Shown: one piece after another, positions 34,482-43,000 of the stretch | Layout of the letters: every line of letters begins with the position of its first letter | How positions within the stretch are numbered: the first letter of the stretch is position 1 | Assembly (NCBI GenBank): GCA_012728855.1 | Contig: JAAYEH010000086.1 | Location: forward strand, 1 to 44,447 | Length of the DNA: 44,447 nucleotides | Reading direction: 5' to 3' | Source: Rhodopirellula sp. | Lineage (GTDB): Bacteria > Planctomycetota > Planctomycetia > Pirellulales > Thermoguttaceae | The notes under the pieces: model-generated | The model's database searches: none | What the model saw: only the letters and a program-made list of their open reading frames with translations | Told to the model about the DNA's origin: nothing | Program-made: the position numbers and the translations under genes

Positions 34482-34576
34482 GGGGTCGGGAGTCTTTTTT
34501 TCGTGTCGGCCGGGCGACGCTTTCGAGTATGGATAGACGCTCTTCCGGCCGACACGAAAAAAAGACTCCCGACCCC
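34482..34576. repeat. long perfect inverted repeat (element B)
   Basis: Two perfectly complementary 32-base arms (34482-34513 and 34545-34576), beginning GGGGTCGGGAGTC and ending GTGTCGGCCGG on the left, surround a 31-base loop. A run of seven T sits inside the left arm and seven A in the right arm. It lies between the LipB-like gene and lipA. It might act as a terminator or be a mobile REP/MITE-like element; the perfect arms suggest recent origin. Confidence 0.95.
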
Positions 34577-34632
34577 TTTCCACGCTAATTTCGCGACGTT
34601 TATTCCTTCGCCCATCCAAAAGCGGGTGAGGA

Positions 34633-35541
34633 GTGATCAACCGGCGCCAGGCCGCCTCGAGACTCGTTAGAGACGCGTTGATGAATCGACCTTCCGCAGA
34701 ACACCTGCCGCGATGGCTCAAGCGCAACGTCCCCAAGGGAAATGCCAACCATTTCACGGCGAAACTTGTCGACCAGTTGCGGCTGGAAACGGTTTGTGAC
34801 CACGCCAAGTGTCCGAACCGGATGGAGTGTTACGCCCAGAAGACCGCGACCTTCATGATCCTGGGCGACGTTTGCACCCGACGTTGCGGGTTCTGCCACG
34901 TTTCCAAAGGGAAGACCCGCCCGGTCGATGCGAGCGAACCGACCCGGCTTGCCGAAGCCGCGCGACGGCTTGGATTGAAGCACGTCGTGATTACCTGCGT
35001 TACTCGCGATGACCTGGCCGACGGCGGAGCGGCCCATTTCGTTCGCTGTATTCAGCAGGTGCGGGAGGCCACTGACGCAACGATCGAGGTGCTTCCCAGC
35101 GATTTCGCAGGCAACGGCGAAGCCGTCGATTTGGTGGTCGATGCCCGGCCCGAAGTGTACAACCACAACACGGAAACGGTGCCGCGACTGTTTGAAACGG
35201 TCCGGGGACGGAAGGCCGATTACCGCTGGACACTGGCGATGTTCCGGCGGATCCAAGCGCGGAATCCGGAAATCAAAACCAAGAGTGGGCTGATGCTCGG
35301 ACTGGGCGAAACCCGCGACGAGCTTTTCGATACTCTGGCGGACCTGCTTGATGCCGGTTGCGAGATGCTCACGCTCGGCCAGTACCTGAGACCGTCGCTC
35401 GACCATCTTCCCGTGGTGCGTTATCTCGAACCCGAGGAGTTCGACGCGTTGGGCGAGGCGGCTCGCGGCATGGGCTTTCGCCAGGTCGCCAGCGGTCCGT
35501 TCGTCCGGTCGAGTTACCATGCCAGGGAAATGGTCCAGTAG
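34633..35541 (+). CDS. lipA: lipoyl synthase LipA
   Basis: A 302-residue radical-SAM lipoyl synthase. The LipA-specific auxiliary cluster Cys are C55, C60 and C66 (CDHAKCPNRMEC). The radical-SAM cluster Cys are C81, C85 and C88 (CTRRCGFC). The C-terminal VRSSYHA supplies the Ser ligand. It inserts two sulfur atoms at C6 and C8 of protein-bound octanoyl groups, giving lipoyl cofactor. The first start is GTG 34633; ATG 34681, sixteen codons in, is an alternative, as neither has a strong ribosome binding site. It follows the LipB-like gene on the same strand, with inverted repeat B between them. Confidence 0.95.
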   Translation: MINRRQAASRLVRDALMNRPSAEHLPRWLKRNVPKGNANHFTAKLVDQLRLETVCDHAKCPNRMECYAQKTATFMILGDVCTRRCGFCHVSKGKTRPVDASEPTRLAEAARRLGLKHVVITCVTRDDLADGGAAHFVRCIQQVREATDATIEVLPSDFAGNGEAVDLVVDARPEVYNHNTETVPRLFETVRGRKADYRWTLAMFRRIQARNPEIKTKSGLMLGLGETRDELFDTLADLLDAGCEMLTLGQYLRPSLDHLPVVRYLEPEEFDALGEAARGMGFRQVASGPFVRSSYHAREMVQ

Positions 35542-35552
35542 GCGGCCGATTC

Positions 35553-36885
35553 TCACCGCACGGAAACCGTGTCGAACTGCGGCCCTGGATCATTCACTCG
35601 CTCATCGTCGACGGCTATCTCCGTCGCCAATTCCAACTCGGACGATCGCCGCCCGATCAGCAGCGTCTTCGCATCGATGACGAGGCTCAGCAGCAGCGGA
35701 ACGACTACGAGGGTGAAGAGCGTCGAGCAGATCAGGCCGCCGACCACGACGGCGCCGAGGCCGCGGTACAGTTCGCTGCCGGGACCGGGCGCCAGCACCA
35801 GCGGCAACATGCCGAAGACGCTGGTGGCCGTGGTCATGAAGATCGGCCGGATACGGCTCTTGACCGACTGCCGGATCGCCTCGCGCGGCGACATCGGTTC
35901 GCAAGCGCTGTGCTCACTTTCCCCAATGCCGCGCATGAAGTTCAGCGCCTGGTGGACCAGCAGGATCGCGTTGTTGACGACCACGCCGATCAGCAGAATG
36001 AAACCGAGCATCGTCAGGGTGTCCAACTGCTGCGTGGGATCGAGAGAGCGGACGAAACGCAGCCCGATGAATCCGCCCACGGTGGCCAGGGGAACGCTGA
36101 AGAGGATCACAAACGGATACAAGAAGCTCTCGAACAACGCGGTCATCAGCAGGTAGGTGATCAAGAGGGCGAGGAAGAACCGGCTCAACCCCACGCTCTT
36201 CAATGAGGCAATGTTCCAGCCGTCCCAGCGGCCCAGCAGCGCGGTTCGCACCTGCGTGAGCTTCCCAGTACGGGCGGACGGCCGCTTCCAATCGTTCGGC
36301 GACCACGGTGTTCTGCTCGAGCGAGTAGCCGGGTGGGTTGAACACAATCCCTAAGGTGAAGTTCTTGTTCCCATCCGGCAGGTAACTGGCGGGGAGCATG
36401 AGCATCCAGCTCATGGCCACGGCGGCGACCGTAATCACCGAGATGACCATCAGCCGCAGCCACGCTCCGGCGAAGCTCCGGAAGGTCATCAGATGAATCA
36501 GGCGAGAGAAGGCTTCGCTGCCCCACTCCACCAGCGGCGCCAGACCGAAAAGCGAGTGTACCGCCCGGAAGATCGGCCCGCGCGACGGGCGGCCGCGGTG
36601 GAGGAATTTCGCCCCGGCGGCCGGGATCACCGTAATCGAGACGATCAGCGAGAGAACCACCGCGGCACACACGGCCAGGGCGATGTCGTAGAAGAACTGG
36701 CCGGTCTCTTCCTTGATCGTCAGCACGGGCGCGAAGACGGCGATCGTGGTGAGGGTCGACGACCATGCCCACGGCGAACCTCAGCCCGGCGAGTGAAATC
36801 ACGTTCAGATTGCGGCCGGTCAGTGCCATGACGACGAACGTACCGATGACCGAAATGGGAATGGCCAGCGCGATCAGCAACGTCG
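35553..36885 (-). pseudogene. RND efflux permease remnant with internal deletions
   Basis: Three pieces of an AcrB-like permease lie in three frames. First (from about 36885): LLIALAIPISVIGTFVVMAL, then TGRNLNVISLAGLRFAVGMV. Second (from about 36755): STLTTIAVFAPVLTIKEETG through TM helices to VVAERLEAAVRPYWE. Third (from about 36260): SLKSVGLSRFFLALLITYLL through VGGFIGLRFVRSL and GVVVNNAILLVHQALNF to the stop at 35553. The first junction lacks the segment normally between AVGMVVD and SSTLTT (about 35 codons), at a GTCGTCGAC microhomology. The second lacks most of the second periplasmic domain (roughly 300 codons). The N-terminal third of the protein is also missing. No complete pump can be made. 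Confidence 0.85.
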
Positions 36886-37172
36886 GCCGCGGTCGCCTTG
36901 CGGACTTCCACCAGTCGGCCGATGATCGACCGCTGCGGCTGAATGTTCTTGTCCCGAGCTACCGACACCCGCACCATTGCCAGGGCGGCCGGGGCGGGTG
37001 GGCCGTCGTCCGCCTTGATTTGTTCGAGCCGTTTGCGGAGAAATTCCGGGTCTTCCAACTGTCCTCGCGAGGCGCTCCGCACCGCCAGTCCGGCGATGAT
37101 TGCTCCCGCCAACAGGCCGCTGAGCGTCAGGGAACCCATCAAGACCCAATGACTTGCACGTGATGCAGACAT
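36886..37172 (-). pseudogene. RND periplasmic adaptor remnant, truncated
   Basis: From ATG 37172 the frame encodes a basic N-terminus, a single hydrophobic anchor (SLTLSGLLAGAIIAGLAV), a charged linker and the opening of an adaptor core, SIIGRLVEVRKAT. At about 36885 the sequence jumps, in another frame, into the middle of the RND permease (RPTLLIALAIP). The adaptor therefore ends after about 95 residues. The junction sequence GCGGCCGAC can be read as either gene, consistent with a microhomology deletion that removed most of the adaptor and the start of the permease. Confidence 0.8.
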
Positions 37173-37196
37173 CGATACTGTCCTGTATCGGAAAGA

Positions 37197-37259
37197 CGGC
37201 AACAGAGAAGAGGAATCCGTACTTGAACACGGAGTACGGATTCCTCTTCTCTGTTGCCG
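37197..37259. repeat. perfect inverted repeat (element C)
   Basis: 27-base perfect arms (37197-37223 and 37233-37259; left arm begins CGGCAACAGAGAAGAGG) with a 9-base loop. Seven further bases on each side pair with two mismatches. It sits just upstream of the broken adaptor gene and could be a REP-type element or a strong terminator. Confidence 0.93.
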
Positions 37260-37543
37260 CTTTTCCGCGGGGAAACGGACGTGTCTACGGCACCGTTTCC
37301 GCCGATTGTGAATCCCTCGCGGGATCCCAGGAATTCTGCGGAAGAGCCTTCGTTCTCTTCCTATCTCGGAGCCGGCGGAGAGCGGCATAATCAGCGAAAT
37401 GATGTGACGGAGTCTTTCGAAGCAGACTGCCGAGTCCTTCGAAAACGCATTCGGCGGGGAAACAGCTTGCAATCCCCGCGACCGTCGCTATGCTCAAACT
37501 GGCTCCCGGCGCGGAGTCTGTCATGGTCTGCAAGAGGATTATT

Positions 37544-38449
37544 ATGTCAGAAAGTACAGTAAACGTCTCACGCCGCGAGTTTCTTGGCGGGTCGCTGCTA
37601 TCCGGCGCAGCATGGATGTTGGGCCATGCGGCCTTCAGTGCGGAACCGCCTGATGACCTTGACCGATGGATCCTCTTGGCCGATGTCCACATCGGCCAAG
37701 ATCGCAGCCTCGAAAGCCGCGGCATCAAGCCCGCCGAGAAGTTTGCCGAGGCGCGTTGCCAATTTCTCGCCCTGACACCGCGACCGACCGGCCTGATCAT
37801 CGCGGGGGACTGTGCCCATTCCAGCGGGCTGGCAGGCGATTACGCGGTACTGAGCGAAGAACTGGCACCGGTAAACGACGCCAACATTCCCGTCTACATG
37901 GCCATGGGCAACCACGACAACCGCGAGCGTTTCTGGGCGGCATTTCCACAATCCAGAACCCGTTCGGCAAAGTCCGGCCTGGAAAAACACGCGCTGATGG
38001 TCGAGGGAATTCATGCCGACTGGTTCGTTCTCGACTCGAGCGTACAGACCGGTGTCATCCCCGGCGAGATGGGCGGACCGCAATTGGCCTGGCTTGCAAA
38101 CGAACTGGACAAGCGGCCCGACAAGCCCGCGCTGCTGGTGGCGCACCACTATCCAACCGACGCCAAGGACGACAATGGCCTGCGTGATTTCGACGCGCTG
38201 TGGGACGTCATCCGGCATCGGACACGGGTCAAGGCGTACTTTTTTGGTCACAGTCACCGATGGGTGTTGGGGCAGCGCGAAGGGGTGCATTTCATCAACC
38301 TTCCCGCGTTGGCATGGCTGTTCGAGGATCAACCTCGGGCCTGGACCGAAGTCGTCCTCGGACCTGACGGATTGCGTCTGCAACTCCATTGCCTGGACGA
38401 TACGCGCCCCAAGAACGGAGTCCGCCATGATCTCCTGTGGAGAGCGTAG
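37544..38449 (+). CDS. Tat-exported calcineurin-like metallophosphoesterase
   Basis: A 301-residue metallophosphoesterase. The N-terminus has a twin-arginine signal (VSRREFLGGSLLSGAAWMLG). Metal-binding motifs of the calcineurin fold are ILLADVHIGQ (D-x-H), IIAGDCAHS (GD), MAMGNHDNRERF (GNHD), LVAHHYPTD and FFGHSHRWV (GHxH). It probably cleaves phosphomonoesters or diesters in the periplasm or on a surface glycan or lipid; the substrate is unknown. ATG 37544 has AGAGGA upstream; the open frame extends to 37490 without a site. It stands alone on the plus strand. Confidence 0.9.
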   Translation: MSESTVNVSRREFLGGSLLSGAAWMLGHAAFSAEPPDDLDRWILLADVHIGQDRSLESRGIKPAEKFAEARCQFLALTPRPTGLIIAGDCAHSSGLAGDYAVLSEELAPVNDANIPVYMAMGNHDNRERFWAAFPQSRTRSAKSGLEKHALMVEGIHADWFVLDSSVQTGVIPGEMGGPQLAWLANELDKRPDKPALLVAHHYPTDAKDDNGLRDFDALWDVIRHRTRVKAYFFGHSHRWVLGQREGVHFINLPALAWLFEDQPRAWTEVVLGPDGLRLQLHCLDDTRPKNGVRHDLLWRA

Positions 38450-38570
38450 AGTCTTGGTTCGTCACGAGAAGATTTCCGCCCCCTTCCCACGTCGATTGCG
38501 CGACAGTTGTTCATTCGCCGATCCTGTGGGCTGTGGGAATTCAGCTTGAGCATATTGTGGGACGTTTGAC

Positions 38571-39332
38571 ATGACGCAATGGTACGAGGCGCTTTTCGCC
38601 AATTTCGGCAAGTCTTACGACAAGGAGTCGTTCACGCAGGGGACCGTGGGCGAAGTGGACTTCATTGAAAGGGAACTCGGCGCCGACCGTGCCAAGCGAA
38701 TCTTGGACATCGGTTGCGGGACGGGCCGCCACGCCATCGAGCTTGCCAAGCGAGGCTACCAGGTGACCGGCTTTGATCTTTCCGAGGCCCAGCTTTGCCT
38801 CGCCTGGGCCAAGGCCGCCGAGGCCGGCGTTGTCGTGGAGTTTCAGCGTCGAGACGCGACTCAGCCGCATTTCATCCAAGAATTCGACGCCGCCATCATG
38901 TTTTGCGAGGGCGCCTTTCCGTTGATGGAGACCGACGAGAAAAACTATGCCATCCTCAGGCATGCCGCCGCGGCGCTGCGTCCCGGCGGCAAATTGCTTC
39001 TGACAACGCTAAACGCCTTGTTCCCGTTGTTTCACTCGGTCAAGGACTTCCTTGACGCCGGCGGGTCCGGCACGGTAACCGATACGCTGACATTCGACTT
39101 GATGACGTTCCGCGAACATGCCCGGATGACCTTCACCGACGACGCCGGCCAATCGCAGACGATCGAGACCAATGAACGTTATTACACGCCGTCCGAATTG
39201 CGTTGGCTCTTGCGGACCGCGGGGTTTGACACGGTCGACATCTTCGGCTGCCGTCTGGGCCAGTTCAGCCGTGAACACTCGCTTACCACCGATGATTTCG
39301 AGATGCTGGTGGTGGCGGAAAAGGGCGAATGA
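38571..39332 (+). CDS. class I SAM-dependent methyltransferase
   Basis: A 253-residue methyltransferase of the common type. Motif I is RILDIGCGTGRHAIELAKRG (about 43-62), followed by VTGFDLSEAQLCLA with the acidic SAM ligand. FDAAIMFCEGAFPLM and LRPGGKLLLTTLNALFPLFH are the post-motif and motif IV/V regions. The C-terminal part, YTPSELRWLLRTAGF, resembles methyltransferases that modify small molecules or tRNA, but no substrate can be assigned. It is downstream of the phosphoesterase gene on the same strand (121 bp apart), with no clear operon link. Confidence 0.88.
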   Translation: MTQWYEALFANFGKSYDKESFTQGTVGEVDFIERELGADRAKRILDIGCGTGRHAIELAKRGYQVTGFDLSEAQLCLAWAKAAEAGVVVEFQRRDATQPHFIQEFDAAIMFCEGAFPLMETDEKNYAILRHAAAALRPGGKLLLTTLNALFPLFHSVKDFLDAGGSGTVTDTLTFDLMTFREHARMTFTDDAGQSQTIETNERYYTPSELRWLLRTAGFDTVDIFGCRLGQFSREHSLTTDDFEMLVVAEKGE

Positions 39333-40035
39333 TGCAATGGTCCGGATCGGCCGCTCCGATCCACGCGCTACGTTCGGCCCTACGGGCGTGCAAACTCATT
39401 GAATTCGGTGAAGGTCACGTGAAAATCCTTGCGGTCTTGGAGAATCTCGCACATAATCAACAGTGAGCGCAACGGCTTAGCCAGAGATTTCAACGGTTCC
39501 CTCGGTTGCGGCGGACCGCAAAGGGTCGTTGCGGCACAGGTTAGGGCACAATCCTGCTGTACAGGGGAATGCAACGGCCCAGAAGGCAGTTAATTCGGCG
39601 GAATGCGGCTCAAAGCGGGGGATGGGCAACGAAAACGCAAGACAAACTGTTGCAAATCCGCCATCTGCCAACAACAATGGGGGGAAATGGTGCTTGCAAA
39701 GCAATTGCAAATCGGTTATGCCAATACTTCTGAGAGGAGTCCACACGCGTTCGTCCTTCCGAGATCTGTCCATCCTACCTACCCTAGATCTGTCAGTCCC
39801 ACCAAGATTTAAGAAGTCTGCCTAGCAAGGCACTCTGCGAGCGAAGGGGCTTGGAAGTTTTCCAGATGAGCCCTGCCGCTGGCGACCCCGCCGGGTACGA
39901 ACCGAGAGGTCGACAGGGTGCCACGTTGGGCGTGCCGGGCCTGATGTATGTTGGCCTTCGGAACAAGTCGGGCGTTTTTTCCGCCGTACTTGCAACCTTC
40001 CGTCGAACTCAGCCCAAGTTTTAAGGTGACTCGTG
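39333..40035. other. 700-bp intergenic region, possible gene remnant
   Basis: No convincing gene. On the minus strand the stretch ending at 39380 reads LLIMCEILQDRKDFHVTFTE and looks like the end of a protein, but it has no start or known family, so it may be a decayed gene. On the plus strand 39529-39825 is open without coding character. The last 60 bp should hold the promoter of the large DUF1549 gene. Confidence 0.4.
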
Positions 40036-43000
40036 ATGAGAGCTACAGCGATTTCGCTTCTCGTACTCGTTCTGGCGTCCTTAGCCTCGTTATCGGCCGC
40101 AGCGGAAGCCGACCCGAGCGCGGAGTCCAAGGCGAAGGCTGACTACGAGGCAGCCGTGAAGGCAGCCAAGGAGGCGGAAGCTGCGGTCGTGCCTTTGAGG
40201 GCTGCCATGCAAAAGGCCGACGGGGAATATGCCAACGCGAGAGGGGCGGCCTACACGAAGCGACAGCAGGCCACCGACGCTGCGAATATGGCGGGCGAGC
40301 AGGGCGCGAAAGAGTTGGCGCAGGCCGAGGCCAATGTGCCCGCCGCCATCCAAACCCTCACCGAAGCGACCAACGCCAAGCCTGCCCTGGACAAAGCCGT
40401 AGAAGACGCCAGGGCCGCCATGCTCCCATTGCAGCAAGCTTACGATGCGGCCGAGAACGCGGCGAGGGTGGCTGAAGCCGCCGCGAAAGCCGCTTCCGAC
40501 GCGGCCAGTAGACTCGACGTGGAAGCCAGGAGGGCCGTGGAAGAGGCAGCCGCTATGCGCAAAGCGGCTGATACGTCCAAGACGGCCCTGACCTGGGGGC
40601 AGCAAAATGAGCTGCGAGTGGCCGATCAAGCCAAGACCGCCGCCGAGCAGTTTGCCCAAGCAGAGATCGAGAAAAAAGCAGCCGACGAGGCCTTGGCCGC
40701 CGCCAAGAATCGAGTCTCTGCTGCCACGACTGCATACCAAACAGCCGAGCAGGCCGCGGTGGCTGCGGAGGCCAATGCCAAGCCGGTTTCCGAAGCGGAG
40801 AAGCAACAGGCCGCAGCCGACGCCGCTGCCAAACGCAAGGCAGCCGACGCGGCCAAGGCGGCCCTGACCCAGGCACAGCAAACACAGGCTCAGGCCACTG
40901 CGGCCGCCCAAAAGCTGGCCGACGCCCCGGCGCAGAAAAAGGCCGCCGACGAGGCTTTGGCCGCCGCTAAGACCCAAGTAGCTGCGGCCACGACGGCTCA
41001 CCAGGCGGCCGAACAGGCGGCCCAGGCTGCCGAAGGCGCGGCCAAGGGGATCGCCGAGGATGCTGCCAAGTCCCCAGAGGAAAAGAAGAAGGCGGCAGAC
41101 GAAGCGGCTGCCAAACGTAAAGCAGCCGACGCGGCAAAGACCGCCTTAACGCAGGCACAACAAGTCGAACAGCAAACGCAGGCCCAGGCCAACGCCGCCG
41201 CCCAGAACCTGGCCAACGCCCCCGCACAGAAGAAGGCAGCCGATGATGCCTTGGCCGGCGTCAAGAACCAGGTCGCCGCGGCCACGACCGCTCATCAGGC
41301 CGCCGAGCAGGCCGCTCAGGCCGCAGAGGCCACGGCCAAGGTTATAGTCGAGCGTGCCGGCAGGTCCGATGAGCAAAAGCAGCAGGCCGCAGCCGACGCA
41401 GCCGCCAAACGCAAGGCGGCCGACGAGGCCAAGGCAGCCCTGGCTCCAGCGCAGCAGGCCGAGCAAGCAGCTCAGCCCCCGGCAACGGCCGCCGCGAAGA
41501 AGTTCGCGGACGCGGAGGCACGAAAAAAATCGGCCGACGAGGCTCTGGCCGCCGCCAAGAGCCGGGTTGCCGCGGCCACCACCGCTTCCCAGGCCGCTGA
41601 GCAGGCGGCGCAGGCCGCAGCAAAAACAGCCGAGGAGAAGAAGCAGGCGGTAGCACAAGCGGCCGCCAAGCGAAAAGCGGCGGCGGATGCCGCGGCCGCG
41701 CTCGCTCAAGCGCAGCAGGCCCAGCAGCAAGCCCAGGCTGCGGCCGCAACTGCGGCACAGAAGCTGGCCGAAGCGCAGGCGCAGAAGAAATCGGCCGATG
41801 AGGCCTTGGCCGGCGCTAAGAACCAGGTGGCCGCCGCCGCCACGGCTTCTCAAGCTGCCGAACAGGCCGCACAGGCGGCCGAGACCGCCGCCAAGCAAGC
41901 CGCGGAGGATGTCGCCAAGCCCGAAGCAGAGAAGAAGCAGGCCGCCGACGATGCCGCCGCCAAACGCAAGGCGGCCGAATCGGCCAAAGCCGCGCTCGCG
42001 CAGGCGCAGCAGGGCGAACAAGCGGCGCAGGCCCAGGCCGCGGCCGCCGCACAGAAGCTGACAGAAGCCGAGACGCAGAAGAAACCGGCCGACGAGGCCC
42101 TGGCCAATGCCACGAACCAGGTTGCCGCTGCCACGGCTGCCAATCAGGCGGCCCGGGAAGCGGCCAAGGATCTCCTCCAACTCGATGCGGCAAGCCAACA
42201 GGCCGCTGCCGATGCCGCCGCCAAGCGCAAAGCGGCCGACGAGGCCAAGGCAGCTTTGGATCCCAAGGCAAAGGAGTTGGAGCAAGCGGTGGCGCAGGCC
42301 AACTCCGCCACCCAGAGGCTGGCTTCGGCCGAAGCGCGGAAGAAGTCGGTCGAAGAGGCCCTGGAGAATCTGAAGAAACGGATTGCCGCGGCCAAAGAGA
42401 CACAAGCAGCGGCTGAAGAAGCGGCCAAGGGGGCTGAGGCCCTCGTCCCTCCATTGAAAGCGAAATCGGACGAAGCCCGCGCGGCGTATGCGGCTGCCAA
42501 GAAGACCGCTGACGACAAGTGGGCTCTGGCCGATAGGGCCAAGGCCGAAATCCACCGGGTGATTGCCGCGAAGAGAGCACCCAATATTATGGAAACACCG
42601 GATCCGCCGAAGCCGGCGAACCGGATTGATGAAATCGTGTTTGCGAAGCTCAAGACGCTGGGGGTTCAACCGGCCCTCTGCTCCGATGCGGTGTTCATAC
42701 GCCGCGTGTATTTGGACCTGACCGGCAAACTGCCCAGTGCGGAAGAGGCCAAAACCTTTATCCAGAGTCCGGACCCGAATAAGCGCATTGGCCTGATTGA
42801 CCGTTTGCTCGAGCAGTACACGCACGTCGACTACTGGGCGATGAAATGGAGTGACATTCTGCGAATCAAAGCGGAATTTCCCGTCAAGGTCTGGCCCAAT
42901 GCGGCGCAGGCCTATCACCGCTGGGTGTGGGAATCGATCGCGCGGAACAAACCGTACGACCAGTTCGCCCGTGAACTGCTCACCTCCAGTGGGAGCAATT

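Noticed and set aside
40672..42339. Possible CRISPR array or satellite DNA
   Set aside because: Repeats are in-frame, 261-294 bp long and diverged, without spacers; they encode coiled coil.
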